NCBI RefSeq assembly: GCF_021043375.1
Contig: NZ_JAJNDV010000006.1
Coordinates: 124,001 to 188,000 of the forward strand
Length of the DNA: 64,000 nucleotides
DNA from: Sphingomonas sp. IC-56
GTDB lineage: Bacteria > Pseudomonadota > Alphaproteobacteria > Sphingomonadales > Sphingomonadaceae
Direction: 5' to 3'
The translations under genes were made by a program, and so were the position numbers. Below are positions 52,049 to 61,800 of the stretch, one piece after another (positions within the stretch are counted from its first letter, which is position 1; each line of letters starts with the position of its first letter). The notes beneath the pieces were generated by a model. The model was not told the DNA's origin. It worked only from the letters and a program-made list of their open reading frames with translations, and made no database searches.

Positions 52049-53934
52049 AGCGCCTGTTCCTCTCCGCCTGCGCCCTGCTCGCCCTCGCCAGCCCGGCAAG
52101 CGCCTCCGACGATCCGCTCGCTCCCACTGGCCGGTGGAGCGCCAACACCGATGGCAACGCGCCCACCCCGCCCATGGGCTGGAATAGCTGGAACGCGTTC
52201 AACAGCGACGTCGACGAAGTGAAGGTACTCGCCTCGGCCGAGGCACTGGTCGACAAGGGGCTGGCCCGTCTGGGCTATCGCTACGTCAACATCGACGATG
52301 GCTGGTGGCTCAAGCGTCGCCAACCGGACGGGCGGATGCTGATCCGCACCAGCCACTTTCCCTCTGCCAAGACCGGCAGGAACCCCAGCTTTCGCCCGCT
52401 CACCGATCGCCTTCACGCCATGGGGCTGAAGGCGGGCATCTATTCCGACATCGGCCGCAACAGCTGCGGCCAGATCTACACGCCCGACTTCAAGAACCAG
52501 CCCGAGGGCAGCGTCGCGGAGCGTGAGGTGGGCCTCTACGGCCATGTCGACAAGGACATCCGCCTCTACTTCGCCGAGTGGAACTTCGACTATATCAAGG
52601 TCGACGCCTGCGGCATTCGCGGCCTGCCCGAGGATGCTCCACGAGTACGCTCGGGCCTCTACAGGACACTCAACCCGCTGGTCGACATGGCCTCGCTCGG
52701 CGGCTCCGACGTTGCCGGCGTGCGCAAGCTCTATGAAGAAGTTGGCGCGGCTTTGAAGACCCGTGCCGCCGGCCGCGACTATGTCTTCTCGCTCTGCCTC
52801 TGGGGCGCCGGCGATGTCCGCACCTGGGGCAAGGATGTCGGCAACCTGTCGCGAACCAGCGATGACATCCAGCCGGTCTGGGCGCGGATGCTCACCAACC
52901 TCGACACGGTCACTCACCGCGCGCTCTATGCTCATCCCGGCAGCTGGAACGATCCGGACATGCTGTTCGTCGGCACCGGCGACTTCGACCAGGCTCATCT
53001 GGTGGAGGCGCGCTCGCACTTCACCCTCTGGGCCATGCTCAACGCGCCGCTGATCATCGGCTATGACCTGCGCAAGCTGACGCCCGAGCTGCTCGCGATC
53101 TTCGGCAACGCCGACCTCGTCGCGCTGAACCAGGACCCTGCCGGCAACCAGGCGGTGCTCGCCTATGACTCCGACGACGTTCAGACCTTTGTGAAGACCC
53201 TGGCCAGCGGCGACAAGGCAGTCGCGCTGTTCAATCGCTCCGCCGTCCCGATGAAGGTCGTGCTCACCGCCGAGCAGCTCAAGATGCTGGCCGACGCCGA
53301 CATTCGCCTGCGCGACCTGTGGAGCAAGCAGGAGCGCAGCTTCCGCAAGGAACTGCCACTCGAACTCGCCCCACACGAAACGCTTGTCTTCCGCGCGAGC
53401 GGCACCCGCCGGCTGCCGAATGGCCTCTATCTCTCGGAACAGCCCGGCGCCGTGAACCCGGCCGAGGACGGCATTCCCATGCCGCAGGCCGATCCCACCA
53501 TTCACCACTCCGTCACCCCTTGGACCTCGACCCGCGGCCCCGGCGATCATCCCCAATATGGCGGCTGGGGCGGCGCCGAGCCCGACCGCGCGCCTTATGG
53601 CCTGCCGCTCCGGATCGCAGGCACCGCCTTCGACACCGGCATCGGCGTTCTCGCCAATTCGCGGCTGGAGGTACGCAATACCGGCTTCTCGACCTTCACC
53701 GCGATGGTCGGCGTCAATGACACCGGCCGGCGGCAACAGGGCGCGGTGACGTTCGAAGTCTGGGGCGACGGCAAGCTGCTCACTCGCTCGCCCGCCAAGG
53801 CGTTCGGCGACCCCGCCGAGCCGCTGCGCGCCAACATCGTCGGTATCCGGATCGTCGAGCTGGTGACCCGCGACAGCACCGGCAAGACCGCGCCTCAACC
53901 GGCAAGCTGGGCCGACGCTGCCTTCACGCGCTGA
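52045..53934 (+). CDS. GH27 alpha-galactosidase with C-terminal NPCBM-like domain
   Basis: A 629-residue secreted enzyme (signal peptide to ASAS, about residue 21), GTG start overlapping the GH3 stop. GH27 hallmarks: PPMGWNSWNAF (about 44), INIDDGWW (about 88), nucleophile Asp187 in YIKVDACG, acid/base Asp273/274 in RTSDDI, and SWNDPDML (about 306). A beta-sandwich follows the barrel, and a NPCBM-type carbohydrate-binding domain (about 485-625) ends the protein. It would remove terminal alpha-galactose, for example from the L and F side chains of xyloglucan after defucosylation. Alpha-N-acetylgalactosaminidase is less likely here. Confidence 0.92.
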   Translation: MKRLFLSACALLALASPASASDDPLAPTGRWSANTDGNAPTPPMGWNSWNAFNSDVDEVKVLASAEALVDKGLARLGYRYVNIDDGWWLKRRQPDGRMLIRTSHFPSAKTGRNPSFRPLTDRLHAMGLKAGIYSDIGRNSCGQIYTPDFKNQPEGSVAEREVGLYGHVDKDIRLYFAEWNFDYIKVDACGIRGLPEDAPRVRSGLYRTLNPLVDMASLGGSDVAGVRKLYEEVGAALKTRAAGRDYVFSLCLWGAGDVRTWGKDVGNLSRTSDDIQPVWARMLTNLDTVTHRALYAHPGSWNDPDMLFVGTGDFDQAHLVEARSHFTLWAMLNAPLIIGYDLRKLTPELLAIFGNADLVALNQDPAGNQAVLAYDSDDVQTFVKTLASGDKAVALFNRSAVPMKVVLTAEQLKMLADADIRLRDLWSKQERSFRKELPLELAPHETLVFRASGTRRLPNGLYLSEQPGAVNPAEDGIPMPQADPTIHHSVTPWTSTRGPGDHPQYGGWGGAEPDRAPYGLPLRIAGTAFDTGIGVLANSRLEVRNTGFSTFTAMVGVNDTGRRQQGAVTFEVWGDGKLLTRSPAKAFGDPAEPLRANIVGIRIVELVTRDSTGKTAPQPASWADAAFTR

Positions 53935-53944
53935 GCCTGGAACC

Positions 53945-56284
53945 TCAGCCCCGGACGAAATCCGCCCCGCGCAGCCGCACGGGGCGGCCGGGCACCAGTT
54001 CCACGTCGACCCGCCGGCTGCCCAGCCGAACTCGTCGCTTCCCCGCAATTCGGCCGACAAGCACCGCCTCTTCCAGGCCGCCGTCGCGCCAGCGCAGGTC
54101 GACCGTGCAGGCGCCGCGCGCGCGCAGCCCCGACACCGATCCGCTCGCCCATGCGCGCGGCAAGGCGGGCAGCAGCAGCAGTTCGTCCTCCCGACTCTGC
54201 ATCAGCATCTCGGCGATCGCGCGGGTGCCGCCGAAATTCCCGTCGATTTGGAACGGCGGATGCGCGTCGAACATGTTCGGGTAGGTCCGCTCAGGCCCGA
54301 GCAGGAAGGTCAGGATGCGGTGGGCATGCGCGCCATCGCGCAACCGCGCCCACAGATTCGCCCGCCACGCCGTCGCCCAGCCGGTGGACTCGTCGCCGCG
54401 CGTTACCAGCGACCGCTGCGCAGCCTCGGCCAGCGCGGGCGTGCGATCGACATCGATCTGGTTGCTGGGAAACAGGCCATAAAGATGCGACACATGCCGA
54501 TGGTTCGGCTCGGGCGCCTTTGCATCCCAGTCGCCCTGCCATTCCTGAAGCCGCCCGTCCGCCCCGATCTGGTCCGGCGCGAGCTGCGCCCGCGTCTCCC
54601 GGACGATCGCCGCGAAGCTCGCATCCTCGCCTAGGATCCCAGCCGCCCGCGCCACTTGGTCGAACAGGTCGCGCAGGATCTGCTGGTCCATCGCTGGCCC
54701 GGCACAGATGGACGCACCGAACGGATGCACATTCTCCGGCGACAGTGACGGGCTGGTCACCAGCTTCCCGCTCGCGGGATCGCGTTGCAGCGTGTCGATG
54801 AAGAACAGCACCGCACCCTTCATCAGCGGATAAGCCTGACGCAGAAAGCCCAGGTCACGCGAATAGTCGTAATGCTCCCACAGATGGGTGCACAGCCAGG
54901 CGCCGCCGGTCGGCCACAGGCCCCATTGCGCCCCGTCGATCGGCGCCGCCACACGCCACAGGTCGGTATTGTGATGGCACACCCAGCCGCGCGCGCCGTA
55001 CATCGTCCGCGCCACCTTCTCGCCCGTGACCGCCAGGTCGCGCACCGTCGCGATCAGCGGATCGACGCACTCGGGCAGCGCCGCGACCTGCGCCGGCCAG
55101 TAGTTCATCTCGGTATTGATGTTGACCGTGTACTTGGATTCCCAGGCCGGCTTGTTGGAATCGTTCCAGATGCCCTGGAGGTTAGCGGGCTGGCTGCCCG
55201 GTCGCGAAGACGCGATCAGCAGGTAGCGTCCATAGTCAAAGTAGAGCGCGGCAAGCCCCGGATCGTCCTGCCCCTGATTGGCTCGAATGCGCAGATCAGT
55301 CGGCTGATCCGATCCCGGCCCCTGCCCCAAATCAAGGTTCACTCGCCGGAACAGCGCCTGATGGTCGGCAACCGCCCTGGCGTGCAGCCGGTCGAAGGAC
55401 TGGCTCACCGCCTGGTCGAGCGTGGCGAGCGTCAGTCGCTCTGGATCCCCGCCCACATCGTCGAAGCGCCGGTAGCTGGTAGCCATCGCCAGCAATACGG
55501 TCACACTGCGGGCGCCGCGCACCCGCAACAGCGTGGCCTCGGCGCGCACCGCGCCGCCCTCCGTTGCCACACTCGCACGGGCGGCGAAGCGCAGCGCACC
55601 CTCCACCCCGGCCCGTCCGGCATTGCGCCCCATCATGAGCAGCGAAGTGCCCGAGGCCGACCGCGCCAGCCCCGGCTGGGCGGACTGCAACGCCACGCTC
55701 ATGTCGAACGGCTGGTCCGCAGACATGCGGACAGCGATCACCTGGTCCACCGCCGATGCGAACACCTCCCGCCGATGGCGCACCCCGTCCAGCGTGAACC
55801 ACGTCGTCGCGACCGCGCTGTCCAGGTCCAGTTCGCGCTCGTAGTCGATCGCCTGCCCCGCCCCTGCGTCGCCCAGGGTCAGGGTCAGCTCTCCGAGGGA
55901 CTGATAGGCCATCTGGGTCTTCGGCGTGCCCATCAGCCGGGCGTTCGCCAGCGCCTCCGCCTGCGCGAACTTCTCCGCCGCGATCAGCCGCCGGACCTCC
56001 GGCAAGGCATCATTCGCCAGTGGGTTGGTGGGATCATAGGGCCCACCCGTCCAGAGCGTATCCTCGTTCAGTTGCAGCGTCTCGGTGCCAGCGCCGCCGA
56101 ACACCATCGCCCCAAGCCGCCCGTTGCCGACGGGCAGTGCCTCGGTCCAGACGGACGCCGGCTGCCGATACCAAAGCCGCTTGCGCGGGCCCGGCCCGGC
56201 AGCCGACGCCGCCAGGACGTCTGAATGGGTGAGGGCCACCGCCATCGCGGCGCCCCCCTCCAGCACGGCACGCCGCGACAGCAC
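53945..56284 (-). CDS. GH95 alpha-L-fucosidase
   Basis: A 779-residue enzyme with a Tat-like signal (LSRRAVLEGGAAMA, cleavage near AASAAG). The N-terminal GH95 beta-domain begins RLWYRQPASVWTEALPVGNGRLGAMVFG (described in parts) and LNEDTLWTGGPYDP; the catalytic alpha/alpha barrel contains NINTEMNYWPA (about 385), GWVCHHNTDLW and a C-terminal GLRARG module. Known members remove alpha-1,2-L-fucose, and some remove alpha-L-galactose. GTG start at 56284, 10 nt after the GH51 stop, so the two form an operon. It suggests fucosylated xyloglucan as substrate of the locus. Confidence 0.92.
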   Translation of the reverse strand: MLSRRAVLEGGAAMAVALTHSDVLAASAAGPGPRKRLWYRQPASVWTEALPVGNGRLGAMVFGGAGTETLQLNEDTLWTGGPYDPTNPLANDALPEVRRLIAAEKFAQAEALANARLMGTPKTQMAYQSLGELTLTLGDAGAGQAIDYERELDLDSAVATTWFTLDGVRHRREVFASAVDQVIAVRMSADQPFDMSVALQSAQPGLARSASGTSLLMMGRNAGRAGVEGALRFAARASVATEGGAVRAEATLLRVRGARSVTVLLAMATSYRRFDDVGGDPERLTLATLDQAVSQSFDRLHARAVADHQALFRRVNLDLGQGPGSDQPTDLRIRANQGQDDPGLAALYFDYGRYLLIASSRPGSQPANLQGIWNDSNKPAWESKYTVNINTEMNYWPAQVAALPECVDPLIATVRDLAVTGEKVARTMYGARGWVCHHNTDLWRVAAPIDGAQWGLWPTGGAWLCTHLWEHYDYSRDLGFLRQAYPLMKGAVLFFIDTLQRDPASGKLVTSPSLSPENVHPFGASICAGPAMDQQILRDLFDQVARAAGILGEDASFAAIVRETRAQLAPDQIGADGRLQEWQGDWDAKAPEPNHRHVSHLYGLFPSNQIDVDRTPALAEAAQRSLVTRGDESTGWATAWRANLWARLRDGAHAHRILTFLLGPERTYPNMFDAHPPFQIDGNFGGTRAIAEMLMQSREDELLLLPALPRAWASGSVSGLRARGACTVDLRWRDGGLEEAVLVGRIAGKRRVRLGSRRVDVELVPGRPVRLRGADFVRG

Positions 56285-56293
56285 GATCCAGCG

Positions 56294-57856
56294 TCAGCGC
56301 AGCTGCAGCACGACGACCGACTTGGCGGGCAGCGTCACGCTGAGCGTACCGCCCGACACCGTGGCGCCCGTGAACGCCGCGGGCTTCACCACCTCGGGCG
56401 CGTCGAAGCTGTTATGCGCGTCCATTGCCGCGGCCGTCACGATACGGCCCTCGACACTGCCGGCCTGTACGCCCGCCAGGTTGACCGTTATCGGCAGCGC
56501 TCGGTTAGGGTCGACATTGACTAGCGCGACATGCACCTGGCCTGCCGTGTCCCGCACCGCCGAGGCGCTGATCGCCGGGATCGCCACTTCGTCCTTGTGG
56601 TACCAGGGCGAGGTCAGCTCCACCGGCAGGGAGGTCGCGCCCTGCCAAGGCTTGTACAGGTCGAACACCCAATAGGTCGGCGTCTTCACCATCCTGGCGC
56701 CGTCCGTCAGCAGCATCGCCTGCAGCACGTTCACCATCTGGGCGATGGCGGCCATCTTCACCCGCTCGGCATGGCGGGTGAAGATATGGATGTTGAGCGC
56801 CGCCACCATCGCGTCGCGCAGGCTGTTCTGCTGCTGCAGGAAGCCGGGGTTAGACCCCGGCGCCGGATCATACCAGGTGCCCCATTCATCGACCGCCAGC
56901 ATCACGCGCTTTTCGGGATCGTACTTGTCCATGATCGCCGAATGCTTGGTGATATATTCGTCCATCTCCAGCGTGTGCGCCAGGGTGCTCGCCCATTCCC
57001 GCTCGGGGAAGCCCAGCGCTGCGCCCTTGTCTTCCCACTTCTCGTCGCGCGGCCGCGTGTAGAAGTGCAGCGCCAGCCCATCGATGTGCTTGGCCGACAG
57101 CTTCATCATCTCCTCGGTCCACTCGTAGTTCGCGTCGGACGGACCACTAGCGATCTTCAGCATCGGCGGCTTGCCCGTCTTAGCAAAGGTCGAGAACTGG
57201 TTGGTGAGATCGGCAGCATATTCTGCGCGCATGTTGCCGCCACAGCCCCACAGCTCGTTGCCGATTCCCAAATAGTGGACGTTCCACGGAGCGGCATGGC
57301 CGTTAGTCGCACGCTCCTTGGCCAGCACGGTGGAACCCTGCGGGCTGGTCATGTAATCGAGCCACTGGGTAGTTTCCGCCGGCGAGCCGCTGCCAAGGTT
57401 GGCTGCGACATAAGCACGGGCGCCCAGCCGCTCAACGAAACCCATGAACTCGTGCGTGCCGAAGCTGTTGTCCTCGTTCACGCCGCCCCAGTTGGTGTTG
57501 ATCTTCACCGGGCGCTTGCCGCGCGGCCCGATGCCGTCGCGCCAGTGATACTCGTCGGCAAAGCAGCCGCCGGGCCAGCGCACCATCGGCACCTTGATCG
57601 CTTTCAGCGCCTCCAGAACGTCGCGCCGATAGCCTCCGTCATTGGGGATCTTGGAACCCTGTCCCACCCAGATGCCGCCATAGATGCCGGTGCCCAGATG
57701 TTCGGCGAACTGGCCGAATACGTCGGGATGCACCTGCGGGCCTGGGCGGTCGGCGCGGACCGTCGCAGCAGCGGGCGGCGTGTCGCTGTCCTGCGCATAG
57801 GCGGGAAGGACCATCGCCGTGCCAGCCAGGACGAACGAGTAGAACAGTCGACGCAT
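56294..57856 (-). CDS. GH51 alpha-L-arabinofuranosidase
   Basis: A 520-residue enzyme. The start at 57856 has an AAGGGG Shine-Dalgarno and leads into a signal peptide (to AYAQ, about residue 21); the frame is open 61 codons upstream without homology. Catalytic residues are Glu201 in GIGNELWGCGG (acid/base) and Glu324 in AVDEWGTWYD (nucleophile), with RWPGGCFADEYHW at about 93-105. A C-terminal beta-sandwich ends the protein. It would remove arabinofuranosyl side chains, from xyloglucan (S units) or arabinoxylan. First gene of the GH51-GH95 operon. Confidence 0.92.
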   Translation of the reverse strand: MRRLFYSFVLAGTAMVLPAYAQDSDTPPAAATVRADRPGPQVHPDVFGQFAEHLGTGIYGGIWVGQGSKIPNDGGYRRDVLEALKAIKVPMVRWPGGCFADEYHWRDGIGPRGKRPVKINTNWGGVNEDNSFGTHEFMGFVERLGARAYVAANLGSGSPAETTQWLDYMTSPQGSTVLAKERATNGHAAPWNVHYLGIGNELWGCGGNMRAEYAADLTNQFSTFAKTGKPPMLKIASGPSDANYEWTEEMMKLSAKHIDGLALHFYTRPRDEKWEDKGAALGFPEREWASTLAHTLEMDEYITKHSAIMDKYDPEKRVMLAVDEWGTWYDPAPGSNPGFLQQQNSLRDAMVAALNIHIFTRHAERVKMAAIAQMVNVLQAMLLTDGARMVKTPTYWVFDLYKPWQGATSLPVELTSPWYHKDEVAIPAISASAVRDTAGQVHVALVNVDPNRALPITVNLAGVQAGSVEGRIVTAAAMDAHNSFDAPEVVKPAAFTGATVSGGTLSVTLPAKSVVVLQLR

Positions 57857-58254
57857 GCTGAACCCCTTTTCTAGAACACGTGCTTGAACATTGGTCGCCA
57901 CGCGCGAGCGGAACAGCGGATTGGAAAGTGCGCCCGGTGCCCAGGGCCGGACTGTGGCCGAGCCACAACATTCAGCAACCTTCAGGAGCTGAACCGCTAC
58001 ATCTCTCTCCCGCTGTTCTGCCTCTGACTTGGCGAACATGTGCTTTTTAATAGGAGTAATGGACGCTGGAGCAGCGCGTCAATGCTTTCATGTAACGATC
58101 CATTCCGGAGGACGATCGAGACGCGAGGCGGTACACCCCAGTGGCGGCTACACAGCGTCGGTTTAACCGGTCCCACCAGATTCAGGCCGTTGCCATCGTG
58201 AAAATGCCGGGTATGGTACCGCTCACATAAGAAGAATATCAGAGAGGATAGCCG

Positions 58255-60771
58255 ATGCCCCTGCATCGTAAGGCCGTGGTTGTTGCCGCGCTTTTGTCGT
58301 CGGCCATGCCGGCATTTGCCCAGACCACGCTGCGCCTGGATAGGTCGGACTATTTCGAGGCTCCGGGCGTAAACTGGCTTGTCTTCTCGAACGTCAACGA
58401 AGGGTTGTTCGCCGACGCCAAGATCAGTGGCGTCGAGCTGATCCAGCAGGGCATCCGCACCGCCACCAACGGCGATGTGCGCCTTGCCGCCACCCCGGGC
58501 CAATGGGATCCGGCCGGTGCCTTTGTAAGCCGGCGCGTCGACAAGGCCAACGGCGTGATCGAAGCGGTCATGAAGTATCCGGACTTCCAGTACACGGTCC
58601 GCGCGGAGCGCCGCGGCGGATCGATCGTGCTGTCGGTCCTGCTCAACCAGCCGCTGCCCGCGACCCAGGTCGGCAAGGCCGGCCTCAACCTTGAATTCGT
58701 GCCCTCGGCCTATTTCCACCGCAGCTACACCACCGATGGCAAGGCGGCGCTGTTCCCGCGCTATCCCGCCGACCTGATGGCGCTGACGCCGGAGCGCAAC
58801 CTGGCGAGCGGGCGCAGCGACGGACCGGGCGCCGAGCCGCTCCCCTTCGCCAGCGGCCGCAGCCTGGTGCTCGCGCCGGAGGACCCGGCGCGCCGTGTCA
58901 GCATCGCCACCAAGGAGGGCAGCCTTGCGATCTTCGACGGCCGCAACCAGGCACAGAATGGCTGGTTCGTGGTGCGCCAGCTGCTGCCCGGCGGCCGTAC
59001 CGGCCGCGTGCTCGAATGGACGCTCGACGCCAGCAGCGTGCCGGGCTGGCTTCGGCCGCCGGTGATCGGCCATTCGCAGGTCGGCTATTCGCCTGAGGGC
59101 GCGAAGATCGCCACTGTCGAACTGGACCGAGACGATCGCCGCAAGCTCCAGCCGCGCCTGCTCAAGCTGAACGCCGCCGGCACCTTCACGCCGGTCAGCA
59201 CGCTGCCAGCGCGCGAATGGGGCAACTATCTGCGCTACCGCTATGTGCAGCTGGATTTCAGCAAGGTCACGGCGCCAGGTACCTATGCTCTCGAATATGG
59301 CGACACCCGCACCGCGCCCTTCCCGATCGAAGCCGGCGTGCTGAACAATGGCTGGAAGCTGACCAACGACGTCTACTTCCCCATTGCCATGGACCATATG
59401 GCGGTGAACGAAGCCTATCGCGTCTGGCACGGCGACCCGCATCGCGACGACGCGCGCCAGGCCCCGCTCAACCACGAGCATATCGACCTCTATCGCCAGG
59501 GGCCGACCACCGACACGCCGTTCAAGCCGGGCGAGCATATCCCTGGCCTCGCGGTCGGCGGCTGGCTCGACGCGGGCGATTTCGACATCCGCACCCAGAC
59601 GCAATATCAGGTCATCCGCCAGCTGGTCGACGCGTGGGAGAATTTCGCGATCGACCGCGACACGGTGTCGGTCGACTGGCCATCGCGCCGGGTCGAGATG
59701 CATGTGCCCGACGGCACGCCAGACATCCTGCAGCAGATCCGCCACGGCAGCATGCAGTTGATCGCGCAGTATGACGCGGTTGGTCATGCCATTCACGGCA
59801 TCGTCGAGCCCGACGTCGGCCAGTACACCCATCTCGGCGACGCCGCGAGCAAGACCGACGGGCTGATCTACGATCCCAAGCTCAGGCCCTATGAGCGCGC
59901 CTATGACAAGCAGGGCGGGCGTAGCGGCACGCCCGATGATCGCTGGGCCTTCACCAGCAAGGCTTCGGCGCTCGACTATGGCTCGGCCGCCGCGCTCGCC
60001 GCGACCTATCGCGCGTGGAAGGGTCGCGACGCGGCTTTCGCCAAGCGCTGCCTCGATCTCGCGCAGAAGATCTGGACCGACGAGCACAGCCACGCGCCCG
60101 ACCTATTCCAGCACGGCAATACGACGGGCGGCCCGCTCGAGGTGGAGGAGTTCACCGCCGCGGTCGAACTGCTCGTGTCGACCGGCGACAATCGCTATGC
60201 CGACCGGGTTCAGGCGCTGACCCCGGCCATGCTGCGTGCCTTCGGCTTCACGGCGGCGACCATGGCAAAGGCCATCCCGCACATGCCGGCAAGCTACCGT
60301 GCCGCGCTCGAACCCGCGGCGCGCGACTGGGCGACCAAGGCCCAGGCGGCGCTGAAGGAGAACCCCTTTGGTGTGCCGATCACCGCCGGCGGCTGGGCCG
60401 GCAGCGGCGCAGTGCTGAACTTCGGCCTCACTGCCTATGCCCTGCACCAGGCCTTCCCGGACTTGGTCGACACCGCTCCAGTCACGCGCGCGCTCGACTT
60501 CCTGCACGGGCACCATCCGGCGTCAGATCGCTCGTTCGTCTCAGGCGTCGGCGCTCTGTCGAAGGAAGTGGCCTATGGCAGCAACCGCGCCGACTTCTCC
60601 TTCATCCCTGGAGGGGTCGTGCCCGGCGTCCTGCTGCTCAAGCCCGATTATCCGGAGAACCGCGACGACTGGCCCTTCTTCTGGGGCGAGAACGAATATG
60701 TCGTGCCGGAAGGCGCCATGTACATCTCGCTCGCCAACGCGGGAGCGCGTCTGGCGCAGGGCGGCAAGTGA
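58255..60771 (+). CDS. GH9 endo-glucanase/glucosidase-type enzyme
   Basis: An 838-residue secreted enzyme (signal peptide to AFAQ, about residue 22). A long N-terminal region (about 23-260) precedes an Ig-like CelD_N domain (about 265-360: IGHSQVGYSPEGAKIA). The GH9 barrel has VGGWLDAGDFD with catalytic Asp439/Asp442 and a C-terminal acid/base region WGENEYVV (Glu814 in NEY). The ASDRSFVSG and WP segments fit family GH9. It could cleave the beta-1,4-glucan backbone of xyloglucan or its oligosaccharides. AGAGAGGATA Shine-Dalgarno. Divergent from GH51. Confidence 0.88.
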   Translation: MPLHRKAVVVAALLSSAMPAFAQTTLRLDRSDYFEAPGVNWLVFSNVNEGLFADAKISGVELIQQGIRTATNGDVRLAATPGQWDPAGAFVSRRVDKANGVIEAVMKYPDFQYTVRAERRGGSIVLSVLLNQPLPATQVGKAGLNLEFVPSAYFHRSYTTDGKAALFPRYPADLMALTPERNLASGRSDGPGAEPLPFASGRSLVLAPEDPARRVSIATKEGSLAIFDGRNQAQNGWFVVRQLLPGGRTGRVLEWTLDASSVPGWLRPPVIGHSQVGYSPEGAKIATVELDRDDRRKLQPRLLKLNAAGTFTPVSTLPAREWGNYLRYRYVQLDFSKVTAPGTYALEYGDTRTAPFPIEAGVLNNGWKLTNDVYFPIAMDHMAVNEAYRVWHGDPHRDDARQAPLNHEHIDLYRQGPTTDTPFKPGEHIPGLAVGGWLDAGDFDIRTQTQYQVIRQLVDAWENFAIDRDTVSVDWPSRRVEMHVPDGTPDILQQIRHGSMQLIAQYDAVGHAIHGIVEPDVGQYTHLGDAASKTDGLIYDPKLRPYERAYDKQGGRSGTPDDRWAFTSKASALDYGSAAALAATYRAWKGRDAAFAKRCLDLAQKIWTDEHSHAPDLFQHGNTTGGPLEVEEFTAAVELLVSTGDNRYADRVQALTPAMLRAFGFTAATMAKAIPHMPASYRAALEPAARDWATKAQAALKENPFGVPITAGGWAGSGAVLNFGLTAYALHQAFPDLVDTAPVTRALDFLHGHHPASDRSFVSGVGALSKEVAYGSNRADFSFIPGGVVPGVLLLKPDYPENRDDWPFFWGENEYVVPEGAMYISLANAGARLAQGGK

Positions 60772-60828
60772 TCCGGCAACCCCGCAACAGCTTCAACAAG
60801 AACAAGTCTTAACAACAGGAGAGGTCGA

Positions 60829-61800
60829 ATGGCGAACAGAATGAACCAGCGAGCAACGGGCCGCTCGCGCAGCTTCCTCGGGCGGCGTGCTGCCCTGATC
60901 GGTGCGGCACTCGCCTGCGCCCTGTCGGTCCCGGCCTATGCGCAGGACGATCAGATGCGCCCGATCGCGATCCCGTCGCAGCCCACTGCCATCGAGCTCG
61001 GCACCGGCCCGCTCCCCGGCGGCAACACGCCCGAATCCTGGCACAGCCAATATGGCAGTGTCTTCGCCCGCAATGTGGTGGTCGCGACGCTCACCCCCTT
61101 CCTGCCCGATCCCGCCAAGGCGAACGGCACTGCGGTCGTGGTCGCGCCCGGTGGCGGCTTCCGCACCTTGTCGATGGAGAATGAAGGGTGGGACGTCGCC
61201 AAGGCGCTCGCCGCCAGGGGCGTCGCTGCCTTCGTCCTCAAATACCGCCTGAACCAGACGCCGCGTGAGATGGCCGCCTTTGAGAAGTCGATGGCAGAGA
61301 TGTACTCGACCACCGCAGCGCACCCGCCGCGGCCCAACCCTGACCAGATGATGGCCGGCCTCGCGCCGCAGATCACCGACGCGCGCGCCGCGTTCGCTCT
61401 GATCCGCAAGCGTGCGGGCGAATGGCGCGTTGACCCGAACCGCGTCGGCATGGTCGGCTTCTCGGCCGGTGCGATGCTTACCATGGCCACTGCAATGGCC
61501 GGACAGGATGCCAAGCCCGCGTTCATCGCCAACATCTACGGTCCGCTCGCCAGCGTCACCGTACCTGCCGACGCACCGCCGCTCTTCGTCGCGCTGGCAT
61601 CCGACGACCCCTTCTTTGCCAATAGCGGGTTCGGCCTGATCGACGCCTGGAAGGCTGCCAAGAAGCCGGTCGAGTTCCACCTCTATGAGCAGGGCGGACA
61701 TGGCTTCGGCATGTATCCCAAGACGACCACCAGCACTGGCTGGTTCGATGCCTTTGCAAGCTGGATGACCATGCACGGCTGGATCAAGCCGGCCAAGTAA
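60829..61800 (+). CDS. Secreted alpha/beta-hydrolase esterase (acetyl-xylan/feruloyl type)
   Basis: A 323-residue secreted protein (signal peptide to AYAQ, about residue 39). The catalytic triad is visible: Ser212 in GFSAGA, Asp259/260 in ASDDPFF and His291 in GGHGFGM; the oxyanion-hole motif is VVAPGGGFRTLS (about 105). The size and motifs place it with small acetyl or feruloyl esterases (BD-FAE-like) of plant-polysaccharide loci. It follows the GH9 gene by 57 nt with an ACAGGAGAGG Shine-Dalgarno. It likely removes ester groups in the periplasm, complementing the CE20-like enzyme. Confidence 0.85.
   Translation: MANRMNQRATGRSRSFLGRRAALIGAALACALSVPAYAQDDQMRPIAIPSQPTAIELGTGPLPGGNTPESWHSQYGSVFARNVVVATLTPFLPDPAKANGTAVVVAPGGGFRTLSMENEGWDVAKALAARGVAAFVLKYRLNQTPREMAAFEKSMAEMYSTTAAHPPRPNPDQMMAGLAPQITDARAAFALIRKRAGEWRVDPNRVGMVGFSAGAMLTMATAMAGQDAKPAFIANIYGPLASVTVPADAPPLFVALASDDPFFANSGFGLIDAWKAAKKPVEFHLYEQGGHGFGMYPKTTTSTGWFDAFASWMTMHGWIKPAK

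Noticed and set aside
57857..58039. 61-residue N-terminal extension of GH51
   Set aside because: No signal peptide or homology, whereas ATG at 57856 has a Shine-Dalgarno and starts a clear signal peptide.
58161..58172. AACCGGT motif upstream of GH9 as a further LacI operator
   Set aside because: Only one half matches the 20672-20687 palindrome and the flanks do not; likely chance in GC-rich DNA.
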